A DNA stretch of 60,000 nucleotides, from positions 55,199,885-55,259,884 of the forward strand of contig CAIIXF020000001.1 of NCBI GenBank assembly GCA_903813345.2, read 5' to 3'. Shown here one piece after another: positions 23,901 through 36,300 of the stretch. A program made the position numbers and the translations under genes. The notes beneath the pieces are model-generated. The model had not been told where the DNA came from, did no database searches, and saw nothing but the letters and a program-made list of their open reading frames with translations. This stretch comes from Owenia fusiformis. Its lineage: Eukaryota > Annelida > Polychaeta > Sabellida > Oweniidae. The first letter of the stretch is position 1; each line of letters opens with the position of its first letter.

Positions 23901-25524
23901 TGCTTTCATTACATTCCAGAAACGTTTTATAGGTATTGAATTAAAACGAAACATTGTTGATAATTTTGGCAATTGGTAAATATATTTTGTTTCAACTATG
24001 AATTTTTTAATATAAAACAATTTTAGAAGTGTATGCCTGTCGCGACACTGTCAACAATCTTTGTGTCATATTCTTGGATGAAACGTATACACCATAGCCA
24101 CTGTGCATATGTAATCCCAGAATTCCGTGTTAATAGAGACAACCAGATACCTGTATGCCTGTTGTTACAGAACTCTACGGATTTTAATTGTTTTAAAAAA
24201 TTCTACCTATATTGTTTAGTTTGCCACCATTAATTATTCTGAAAATGATTTGGATGAATTCTTGGAAAGGTCCCCTGAGTATAGACTGGTAATATATAGA
24301 TACAAATGGCTGTATCTATAAGTATTGATTACGGGTAAGTCAATAAGTTATTTGCCTTATAAATATCAAAACTGTTCAGTTAGAATACCAATAATATTTC
24401 CTGGGAAGCAGGTAGCTGAGACTTGAGACTTAGTTGAACCGTGAAATAATCAAGAAACACCAAAATTGTTCGGGAAAAAAGAACCCCGATATCTCAAAGT
24501 ACACATGGTATTACTTACAAAGAAACGGCTAAGTCCAAACTCCCCCCCCCCCCCCCCATTCCGGAATCATTATTACAATCAAGTCAAAAACACAATACCG
24601 TAGGACATTTTGTTCTAGCTGAACCATTGCAATACATATTTAACAAATGGGAAATAATATGTAGATATTTCCAATAATATGACATCGGACATAAAAATAC
24701 CTGTTGATACTAGTACTCATAGAGAACTAACTTGGTAGAATGGGTCTAAATAAATTTCATTATGATTGCAATTGGATCTGTAACTTAACTTACTTGACCA
24801 ATCAAGGTACGAAATTTGTAAAGTTGTATCAGTCCCAATCGAGATCAAAATAAATGGTACATGGCCTATTTTGAGTCCCATGTTATTGTAACACAGGAAT
24901 AGCCCATCCTGCTGCTGACGTCACATCCGGCGCGTATGCATATCATGAAATAGTGCCCCTCGAAATGTATTTGCTTTTCTAGCTGTATATGACTTCAGCT
25001 TTGAATTGATCAAGATAACTTTTATCATGTCATAAACTGATCAATGCATTACCTTAATTGGTTTATCATTAGAATATTATGTTTAAGGATTTAAGCCCTG
25101 GACTAAGTGCAATGTGGAATGACCATTCCTTGAATGAAGAGATGCGCATGTTAAACAACGCCTGAAAGGAACGGTCATTCAACAATGCATTGAGTATTTG
25201 GAATTCTTTTCATTCATTTCAAAATATTTTATTCAATATCACTTAAGAGATATCATGGATTGTCGCCATGACAACAAGACTACATTTAACATTTGACCTG
25301 CATACGCATGTAGCTTGTTATTCCCGATGCTACTATTTATAGAATTTTACTCAAATATGAACTTCTCAGCATATCGGTTTCATTAGAAGTTAGAATGAGT
25401 GACCTTGGGTGAATTGGTGGTTATTTAATAACATGCAGTTATTTGAAATATCATGTTAGGATTGACTGGAATCGGTCATATGTGTGAAAATGATTTTTGT
25501 TCATATTTCTGAGCCTCTAACGAT
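21000..25524. other. intergenic, no supported gene
   Basis: No recognisable gene. Two minus-strand frames (23080-23340 and 23568-24020) are longer than neighbours but show no family motif. A C16-18 homopolymer lies near 24541-24557. An imperfect hairpin (GCAATG...GACC at about 25110 with ...GGTCATTCAACAATGC ending near 25190) has arms of about 24 bp. Confidence 0.45.
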
Positions 25525-25987
25525 CACTGTTCCACAACTAGTTACTTTGTACACAACGTACCTACTTATAAGTCAATTTGCAGATTATAATTTGGCACGA
25601 AGCTAGAAAATATAGTTTAGTTTTAATAAGTTCCTTCGATTTGGTATTTGTTTTGTAAACGAAGTTGCAATTCATATATTTAGCCCCTCGCTTTTGTAAC
25701 ATTGACGAAAGTCCGTTTTATTCCCAATGTAAGTTACTTTGACGACTTACGTCAACGTAACAAAATCGATAGTCTAAATGCATGCATTACACCTTTATTT
25801 AAAAATCAAATTCCAAACCGAGAGCATTTCTAAAAGCTATTGATATTGTCTTACTTTGTGCCAAATGACAATAGCAACATGACTTCCGGCCGTTGTTTAA
25901 ATCGAGAAAACAAAAAACTCGTATCCAGGAAGTTCATCCATTTTGTTACATTGACGTTCCGTCAAAATAACTAGTTGTGGAACAGTG
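25525..25987. mobile_element. MITE with perfect 20-bp TIRs and target duplication
   Basis: The left end CACTGTTCCACAACTAGTTA (25525-25544) is exactly complementary to the right end at 25968-25987. AACGAT directly repeats on both sides (25519-25524 and 25988-25993). Length is 463 bp with no ORF. CACTG termini occur in CACTA/Chapaev-type transposons, but the apparent 6-bp duplication may include chance bases, so the superfamily is open. Intact ends suggest recent insertion. Confidence 0.85.
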
Positions 25988-26776
25988 AACGATCTGACGA
26001 TGGTGGAGAAAAAGAAAAAATCAATAAATATGCACTCCTCTCCAAAAGTCTCACATACCCTTACTACTGAACCACACCCTAGGCCTGTTTATATTCGATG
26101 ATTTAAAAAATAATCTGTTTTCGAATTATGATTGCCATTGAAGAAGTTCAAACTAAGACTTTAAGAATAGAAACTCCGGTAGCCTGGTTGTGAGTGTTTC
26201 TTCTATGATGGGAGATGGTTTTTGTATCATGAAACCCTCCCCGATATACTTGGGAGAGACCCATGCTTGTATTTATATCATATGGGCAAGGTTGGTATGG
26301 GCTAAATGGACGTATCTAGTTGCAGACGCAATGTCGTCATACAAAGCTATGAAATCACAATTAAACTTATTTAGAATCGAAGAGCTCACAAAATTATGAT
26401 ATTTAATTGCAATATTTCATAAATGATACGAGTGGACTATTGAGATAGTGATTCTAAGTTGAGGTTACAGACGCCACGAAATATGATAACATTTTAGAAG
26501 AATAGAGTCAATAGCATTTGATTTATACGAGCTGGTCAGCTATCTAGGGCATCTGAGCAATATAAGGAACCGCGTATAGGGCCCTTAAAGATATGAGCCT
26601 TAATACCAAGGGTGTACGGTAGTTAACCTCTTATGTATGTGGACTTATAATAAGATAATTTTGAAATCATTATAAATAATGAATAAAGGTTCTGACGATA
26701 GCTGCCATATATAATATCTCTATTTAGCCTAAATAATTTGAAAGCCCATGTTTGAAAAGCGAATCAGTAAATAAAT

Positions 26777-27173
26777 AAAGGAGTGGTGTCGATATGGAGA
26801 ACTGAATTCAACAATGTTTTTCTCTTCATTGAAAGCATTCTGTAAAAACACGGTATTTTATGTAATGTTGACTGATTGAATGCGAAAAGTATTTATAAAT
26901 ATTTTATATAACTGTTTTTGTCGTTTTGTACCAATGAGGTTCGAATAGGTTTTTCATTTCACTCTGGAAAGATGGAACCAAGAACAAAACAAGTGTTTGA
27001 TGTGTTTTCTAAAACAATATAGATGAAAGTATATATATATATATTTCAAATTATATCGTTACCATTCAAAGGATGACCATTAAATTGACGATGTGTTAAA
27101 TTTTTAGATTTTCTATGACTGGTTTAAGAGAAACGTGTGTTCAAAAAGTTCTCCATATCGATACCACTCCTTT
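26777..27173. mobile_element. MITE with 27-bp TIRs
   Basis: AAAGGAGTGGTGTCGATATG at 26777 onward is inverted at 27147-27173 with one mismatch over 27 bp. The span is 397 bp, AT-rich and non-coding. Flanks are similar AAATAAA-rich sequence on both sides, so the exact target duplication is ambiguous. Confidence 0.75.
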
Positions 27174-27660
27174 CAAATAAAGTGTTTATAATTTTATATT
27201 GAAATCTTCATGGCTTGGTTATCGCTGGCGAATTTTGGCCAGGGCCCCAATTAGAGGGCCTTTTTGGGCGTTACTGGGCCTTATTCTTGAAAAGGTCAAA
27301 CTATCAAGAAAATGGGCCTGAAATTTTTTAAAAATTGATATTTTTCAGACTTAAAATTCGCCTCTCCCCTGAAGTCAAAAAATCAAAGGTGTCACCGACT
27401 ATGTTTTTTTACTTAAAGCTAGAAAACATTCCAATCATCTATAGATAGGAGAAGGAGAGATTAAGGGGATGTATTATCTCCAAAACTGAACGACAGGATC
27501 TCTTGCACACTGGACAGTTTAACGATTTAAGTTAATCTCAATAAAATAAAACTCATTGGTCGTCGTCTTCGTTTTTTACTATTGCTCTTCGAAAAATTAC
27601 GTTTTTCATTTTTCGTATGGTTTTTGTGTGACCCCTTTTACATAATTCATGTTGTAATTA

Positions 27661-28386
27661 TCCCACCGAACGAAGTTCGAGGGAGATATAGGAAAGCCGT
27701 CCGTCCTTCCGTTTGTCCGGACGATAACTCAAATACCGGTTGACGGATTTGATTCAAATTTTATAGGCTTATGCCTTATGGGGGTAGAACCTCTGCTCGA
27801 GAAGGAATTTACAATATGGCCACTTAATTAAAAATGGCCGCCATTTTTCGTAAAAATATAATCTTTGATAACTAGTTAACTCAAATACTTGTTGACGGAT
27901 TTGGTTCAAATTTTATATGCTGGTGCCTAGGGACAAAGGAGCTGCACTCAAGAAGAGATCTTTAGAATGGCTCAAGTATCAGTGAACGGATTTGGATCAA
28001 ATTTTATATGATGATGCCTAGAGAAACAGTACCTCTGTTTGACAAAGAATTTTCAAGATTGCAGCTGAATTTTAAAATGGCCGCCATTTTTCATAAAATA
28101 TGATAACTCAAATAGCAGTAAATGGATTTCGTTGAAATTTTATATGCTCATGCCTAGGGACACAGTAGCTCTGTTCGAGAAAGATTTTCAAATTGGCTGC
28201 TGAATTTCAAAATGGCTGCTATTTTTCATGAAAAATGTAATCTTTGATAACTTTAAAGGATGTGGTTTACATTTTATATGTTGATGTCTAGGGACGAACA
28301 AGCTCTGCTCAAGAAGGAATTTTCAAGATGGCCACTAATGATGAATGGGTGGAATAATGATTCGGTAGTATTTGCTACTCCGCGGA
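27661..28386. mobile_element. short element with internal diverged repeats
   Basis: It opens with a small hairpin (CGAACGAAGTTCG) and a GTCCGTCCTTCCG run and ends CTACTCCGCGGAG. In between are about four diverged units of roughly 130-180 bp, each with GATAACTCAAATA, 'ACGGATTTG-TTCAAATTTTATATG', a GCCTAGGGAC block and AAAATGGCCGCCATTTTTC. This layout is known from non-autonomous elements common in marine invertebrates, sometimes linked to Helentrons. That link is inference. Confidence 0.6.
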
Positions 28387-28623
28387 GTTGATGTTATTTC
28401 TAATTAAGTTTTGAAGTACAATAAAGATAATTGCATTAAAAATGTCATTTCCTGGTATACTTCATTAAATCCATCCAAATTACATTATATACTTGTAAAC
28501 TAAGAAACTCATCTTTCAAAAATCATCTTTTAAAACACATAATTTTTTGTTAAAACAGTTCAAGATATATTTCAAGAACATCTTATTGAGAAAGTTACTG
28601 TTCAAGTACAAGCTGACATCTAT

Positions 28624-28629
28624 TTTATT
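28624..28629 (-). terminator. candidate polyadenylation signal of the active-zone gene
   Basis: AATAAA on the minus strand about 350 bases past the stop codon at 28978. Confidence 0.35.
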
Positions 28630-28977
28630 CCAACAACAGTTAATTGTACATGATTGTATATAAACATAGATATGTCTCATTTGGAATGTCATGGAAGAGT
28701 GAGATATAGTAAGCGAATGTTGCTTTAACAATATAAGTATCATATACGTACAAAAATACATAAATATATAACTTACAGTATAACAATATAAAACCGTGTC
28801 AATAGAACACAAAATGCCAATTTAAAGCCAAATACAGATTACAATACCGATGACGCGTAGATAATCCACTGCAATACTCACAAGACGATGACTAAATGCC
28901 CATATAAATTTCATTTAAAATATCATTCAGGTCCTCATATAAAAAAATGATATTATGAATATCATATCAGTATAATA

Positions 28978-30339
28978 TCATCTGAACATGTTGATTGATT
29001 CTGTCGATCCAACCTCAACGAGTCCTTTCGGAAATATTCTGTACCAAGAGACGGTTAGAGTTCCCAAGTCAATACTGTCTAACTTCACCACTACTTCTCC
29101 CTTGCATTGCTTCTTATCGAGACATCCACCCTTTGCCCATACAGAAGCCTGAAAAACGGTTATTGCAATAGTGCAGTGAATCTATATTTTATTGACAGAT
29201 TTTATTGCCATTAATTAAGTACATATAATTAAAGGTGATATAAGTCGCAAAATAAATGTGTCAATTTGTAAAGATAATGTACATAGTATACTTAAAATAG
29301 AATGTTAATAAGTACTACATGTAGTGCATGAGTTAACTCATGTACACTTAAGTTACATTAAGTTTTACACGTGTGTGTTTTTTTTATGAATACGTCTTGT
29401 GTTTGTTAAATCTTGTGTTTTGATGTTACCCTTTATTCATTCTTGTGATCAAAAGAACTTCAACCATGTCATGAAGTTAATGCCTGGAAAACCCTTACCT
29501 GGATATGTCTACCGTGTACGTTACACGCCGAGAGGTGGAGCTTTTCGTTGTAAATGTGATAGTTGTCTGTTTTTACAACTTTTGTTTTCCTTTTCTTAAT
29601 ACGTTTATTGCCCTGCATCAGGTATATCTTTACATACGTATCTGGAACAATATGGATATGGATACTACGCAGATGTTTATAACATGGTATGCAATGGTAT
29701 TTTTCAATCCGTGTCAGGAATAAAGGATGAGTATATCTACATGTAATAGCTGATTTGATTGCCGGCGATATCATATCACTATTTTGAAGCAATGATGTTG
29801 GATTCTTATCAATAGATGGAAACACAGTGCTGGAATGAATTTGCTAAGTGAGGAACATTCATCTTAAATATTTCTTAAAAATCCTTCAAATCTCACGAAA
29901 AACTAAAACAAAATTCACCGAATCATCAAGAAATCCTCGGCTTCGTGAAACACAGGTATACACATAAAATTGATTGTATTTATTAGTTTAATAAGCCTAA
30001 TGATCAACATGGAAATTTGATCATTTCAAATATCTTATCAGCACTGTGATCTGAATGGTTATCTTATGATTCTAATCACATCTCTCTGTTTCATAGCTTA
30101 TGAGGATAAACGATGTCGTGGATTATCATAATGATAATGGGTAATTTAGTCATTGTATGGAGTAGAATATTTTAATTCAGCTATATACTTCACTATAATG
30201 CATAAATAACTTATTTTCCTACCAGGCAGGTGTCCCGGTTGATATGGCACGATTCCTTTAGCACAAATAACATCGACTTCTAGCTTTCCTTTGGTTATGA
30301 TGAAACCCAGCTTAAGCTCTCCTTTGCAGATTTCAGGCT
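28978..30339 (-). CDS. C2B domain exons and C-terminus of the active-zone gene
   Basis: Three exons. They encode GELKLGFIITKGKLEVDVIC, then DTYVKIYLMQGNKRIKKRKT with a polybasic strand, then SIDLGTLTVSWYRIFPKGLV and the end. The G-x-L-x-V-x-V-x-x-A-x-G start and the WY-x-[IL]-F-P end match RIM-type C2B. The protein stops 17 residues after that strand. Confidence 0.88.
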
Positions 30340-33300
30340 CTGAAAATGTCAACGAATGATCAGAAAATTGATGATTTAAAAATGCCCCATTTATATTCAC
30401 TTACTTCATTGTTGGCATAACAACGGTGCTTTATACAGCACAGATGATTGATTCTTCTAGAAATCTGTTGGGAGCCTGTGTACAGCTGCATTTCTTTAAA
30501 CTCTTTCTTTAATTTCTAAGATAGAGATTCACTAATAACGTTTATTTATCACATGTTGTGTATTTAAGTGAAAGAACTAAATCAGTCGAGTCAAGTGCGC
30601 TACCACAGCAAAGCTCAGTCGTCACACTGCTGGTATTGAGGGACTTTGCCGATGGGTGTAATGTAACGAACGAGGGCAGCTACCTTAACTTGAGTTAAGG
30701 CAGTTCAGTCGGTAATGCATCATAAGGACACTGAGTCTCCGGGTTTGACTTTGAATCCCATAAGTGTCATAAAAGGGACACTATATGCTGTTCTCTCGTT
30801 GGCTTCATCCATATATGGACCTTTGCTTTATCACATTTGTACAAATTTTTGATATGTTACTTCCCCTAGAGAGGACGCCCGGTGTGAAAGAAATGATGGT
30901 CCCCCAGGGATTATGGTCCCCTTTCTTAACGGCCCTTACTGGCCCTGATTGCGTATAAGATAATGATGGAAAGAGTTGTATTTAGGTCACCATATAAATC
31001 AATGGAGAGTAGGACCATAATTTGATAGGACCTCCTACCCTTTTACACCGGGATGATATCTCAAAATGACGCGTCTTGATTCACAAAGTTTCAGTTGCTC
31101 TAAATTCAAATATGACGCGAAACACTTCAAAGCTTCAAAGCTCAAGCTTTCTTAAAAGGACACACAAGCATATATAAAATACCTTCAGCGATGAGAGAAT
31201 TGATAGTATGATTAAGAAGCAATTAGTACTTTGTTATTAAGGTGACAATATAATATTCATATGGTTACAGTAAAATAGCCCGTTTTGTTTTGTTTTGTTT
31301 TGTTTTACAGAATCACTATTATAATCTAATATCAAAGGAAGAATCGTATCTAGCGAGCAAGAAAACAAAGAAAATGTTTCAATGTTTTTGAGTTTTTTGC
31401 TCATATTATTCCTTGTCATGTCTATTTTCTAAAAATCTCCAAAGTGCATACTTTATTCCAGGAAACCTAACGATTCTTGTATTTTTACTACCATTTTCAT
31501 TATTTGCGAGGATTGAAACACTTTCTCCCATTTTGCTACTTTAAATCCTTATAACTTCGAATTTACTTTTAACATATCGTAGATCTTTTGGGAGATGTAT
31601 TCACTTGCTTGCAATTTTATTACCCTCTATAAATCTGATTCTAACTTTAATAATCATACATGCAAGAATATATACAAGCCAGAGATATGGAAAATCTCTG
31701 TTTGTACATTTTGTACAATAGATAAATCCTTCGACAATATTTACGAGTCATTCCGGAAGTTGAATGTTACATGTTACTGCTATAAAGCAACAAATTACAA
31801 CACTTCAGGGTATACATCTGGTTACACTGTGCTTGATTATGATAACAGTATTTTAATCCATGATTAATTTCTATCATCTTTCATCGTTTCAGCACGACAC
31901 AAGTTGAGCAACCAAGGCACAGTGTTGCTAATCGATACAAATTGCATTCGTTTTTAAAGCTAGGTATGATTTCATTGAACTCGTATTGATCACTTGTCTC
32001 CATTGTGTCCCATCTGTATTAAGTGTGTCATTTTGCCTTGGTTCATTTGCCTCCATATCCCAAACCATGGAATTACTAGCACCCCCTCCTCGGTCCACAA
32101 GTTTGCGAAACGGAAATCCCCGCTTGATAACGTATCAAAGCTTGATTATGTTTGAATGTATTTACTTCGGAAATATGACTAATAAATTGTTAAAATCATT
32201 AATATTTACGATAACATGCAGAATAAAGCGTGTTTCGAAAGACGACCTTTGGTTGGCAACCTTTTGGAGGGGAGTGTATGATCACAATGGAACCAAGATG
32301 GTACATCATGGTATACCAAGGCCTTCACATCGCTAGCTAAGAAGGGTAATTGGTAAATCAGATTGTAAATGAATATTTATTACGTACCTATAGGCACCTT
32401 GGGGATGACCTGGCCTCGTCCAGCCATAAAGTGACTATCAATGCCCTCTGGCGGGTGTCTCTCGGGATCCCTGTGTGCTCTAAAACACAAATTGAAACGT
32501 GGGTAATAGTTTACGTTTTCAAATGTTGTCTACATAGGAATCATACTATACTCCGCACATGCCACTGCACGCTAAGCGACCCACTCAAATCACCAATACT
32601 TTAAGCATCGAGAGTATATTTTAAAGGGTACAGAGACATAGCCGGGAATTCATGAGTAACCTGCCTCCGCAGAAATATCTATCCAGACATTTATCAACCG
32701 AGGAGAAGCTCAATAGCCTAGATGCGAGTAGAAATAATCTTGATTTACATCATTAAAAATTCAAAATTAAGTCAAGCTGATGTCATATTTGGAATCTACA
32801 TGTAAAAATATGATTTATCAACTTTAAAAATTTAATTTTCTTTGAAAATGCGACTTCTAGGTCGGGGAGATTCCCCATAGCCCCCATGTTGTAAAATCAC
32901 AAGAATGGAAATATCTTTTCTTGTGTTGGGCAGATAATATTTTCTTTTACTGGACATATTTTGATTTGTATAACTATCAGATACATTAGGGTAATATGAA
33001 CCACTAAAACTGATGAATATTCAAGTTTAAGGGAATTTTGTAATACCTTGCCATGTTATTTCCCCGGTTATTTCCCCCGAATCAGCCACCTGGTGGCGAA
33101 ACTGGTAACTACCAACTCGCATCTGAGTAATTATAGAATTACATACCATTTGCTCAACGGTACGTCACCTAGTTATTTTACTCGCCGGCTAGGCATTTGG
33201 CGAATACACCTTTGTTTTGGCGATGATGTGAAGCCATATAGCTTACCCAAAAGCTGAGTCTATGTCCTCGTCTTCGGTAAGCATAGACGACGTGAACGAG

Positions 33301-36300
33301 TTCGTGTAACTACTGTTTCTACTGCGGTCGTGTGGTGGTATCAGCAATTCAAAATCATCTGAAACCGTTCGTTTACATAACATCATACTGATTGAGCAGC
33401 TCAGTTATACAAATAGAATTACTGTGATTGGTAGGACTTATAAAAAGGATACTCTCCAGTTCACAAAAGCATTAAATTGTAACTCGAAAACAATCTCCAA
33501 ATAATCTCAAAAAATCTCTAACTCAAAATATATTGGCAAATCCTAAAAACATTTTCCTGAAATCATTTTTTCATTTAAGTTTACCAGAAACGGAATCCTA
33601 GCATCGCCTAAGACGGTGTCTTTTTTACTTATAATAATTGAAGACCAAGAGAAGTAACGAAAATACCAACTTAGGCATGGCTGGGATTCCGTTTTTATCT
33701 GAGTAACTATTCTAAGACAAAGCATCGATATGTTTAATTTCCTATACGTATTAAATTAATACGTGTAGGAAATTAAATAATATAGTACTATATATATATC
33801 ATATATAAGTTAATATCATTAACTGATCATATACATATACAAGGCATTAACATGTTAAATATAACCACCCCTTCATTTGTTACAAACGCCGCAATTTGTT
33901 AGCTTAAATTAACATGTAAATTGTCACCACCTGTCATTTGTTATAGACCCCGTAATTTGTAATAGACTAGACGCCATGTTACAGACGCCAAACCCCGAAC
34001 ACCATCCACAATAAGTTTGAGACTATAGCAATATGTTATCACTTTTGGTGGTGACATGACACTGTGTATGAATCAATGAAACTTTACTCCTCCTTTGAGT
34101 TAGAGGCCATATTGGAAATTCCCTCTTCCCTCTTTAATTATTCCAAGTTTGAGCCAATTTGGAGAACTTGTATTCAAGTATTCAAGTACTTTCACCCGGA
34201 CCAATGCACGAACGGCTTGACTTTTTATCGCTAGGCTCCACAAACTTCATTTGCTTGATAATTATTCAAACGCATTATACAAAATAGAAGTTAAATTATT
34301 CACCAATCAGTGAAAACGTTCTTACTTGATAGTCTATCTGATCCCCTTGAGTGACGTAAATCAGTACCGTCATATGCTGATGGTTCTGCAGATGTATGTC
34401 TGTTCCTACCTCCCGAATCCCTCCTCTCGTCATTATCTCCGCTATGGTCTAAAACACATACACAATTAGGAGAGTCTCCAGCAAGCGTTTTGGGAAGTCA
34501 GAGGGCCACTTGCTAGACATAATTTTTCTGAAAAATAACTTTATTCAGCATCAATTTACATATGTCTGGGTCATATTCGTTTGTGGACTAAGCATTTTGA
34601 GCCTTTTACTCCCCCTAGAATTTTTTTGGGGGATACTATAAAATCATACAATAACATCAATGAGACTCGCAGATCGTAAGTAAAGTTATAGTGAGATACA
34701 TCGGTTGGTTTAGAAGAAAATTCATAGGAAAAATAAGCTTATTTTCGTTCATTTTTTACTCTTCACTTATTTTATTCTTGCTGCTTCAAAGAAATAATGA
34801 CAAGTAACACTACTCAAAGTAGCATTCCAAAAACATTTCCAAATTATATGGGACATTGTAATATAATGATGGAAATTATTGGATACAATTTTATATTCTT
34901 AATATTCCTTGGATTGCCCAAATCCCGAAAATTGAAGAAAGTGGGCGTGGCACAAGTATCAAGTATTTTTGTATTTATAATATAACCTTTTGGTCTAAAT
35001 GGTCATTTCTTTAAGACTAGTGAGATTCCGATTTCGATTCAAGTCCTTTTCGTCGATTACCGTCAATAATTTGTGCTCGTATTATATATATACTATATTG
35101 GAAATCATTTTAGTTCAATTACCATAGCTTTTAGATCGCTCCCTACTTTCTGAAGAACTGCGTTGTTTTCTTGACATCCTTCCTACTGCCGAAGTCACTG
35201 CACTTGAAACCTTTCGTTTGATTCCGATGTGGTCTGATAGACTGGTACTTAGTTTTTTAATAGCACCATCGGAGCCTGACAAACTACTGCTGGCGAGTAA
35301 ACCTCCTGTACTATCCCCTTGGTCAGAATTCTTACGCCCTTGCTCTATAATATCATATAATACGTGATTTTAGCGCGTTCGTGATTTTGCTCTACGGAAA
35401 GATGGCGCAAAATGATCGATTTGAGTTGTTTGATGAATGACCATATAATTGCAAACACGCACTATGTTTATCATGTGAATGGGTCAAAGAGATAATGCAA
35501 CTAACCACCACCACTCTGCTTTCTGCCCAACCATTCTCTTGCCTTCTCATGGGCGGGCATGGCTGGCAGCAGAGGCATACTCCCACTTAGGTCATCACTG
35601 CCCTGCGGACTCCCACCAGCCTTCTTCTCCAAATACATCACATCTTGTCCACGAATGGTATCAATCAGTGAATTTTTAGGACTTGGAGTGGGTAACGCAG
35701 CACTGTTTTCATCGTGGTCTTCTAACATATACCATATGTTCTGATTATTAAGGCTTGCCATATGTAGGTCTAAAAGAACTTCCCCAAGAAACGTATCCAG
35801 TTTGTTCGAGTGGTAGTCCCAAACAGTAAGCTCCAAACTCTTTTCAGCCAACTAAGAGAAGGAAATTATTCATTGATAAGCATTTCTCTGTGCAGAATTC
35901 TGAGGGGTTTCCCCCTCTTCAGCCAACAAGAATAAAAAGGAGTATTTTCCAATCTGCTGGGATATTCATTTTAGGGGGAGTTATTTTAATTAACGTTTTA
36001 ACAATCAGTTGTTTTTATTTTACCCAATAGGGCTCTGGAATGGATTTGGAGGCCATGAAAGTAATATATACAATTCCCACGAGGCATTCATTGAGTGATT
36101 TACCTCATGCTTCATGTTCAAAATGAGAACTTTTAAATTTTCATAATTATAGCTTTTGTGAAGACATTCTGTTCCATACTTAGCTATACGTATGTTAAAT
36201 TCTATATATCTAGGCGATGGTTTGACATATAATGACATAAACTACTATATATCTAGTATTCAAATATGCAGAATATTGCATGTAGTCTGTGAAATTAACA

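Noticed and set aside
23568-24020. 150-codon minus-strand frame with hydrophobic stretches
   Set aside because: No recognised family, no splice or promoter support, AT-biased composition. Possible chance ORF.
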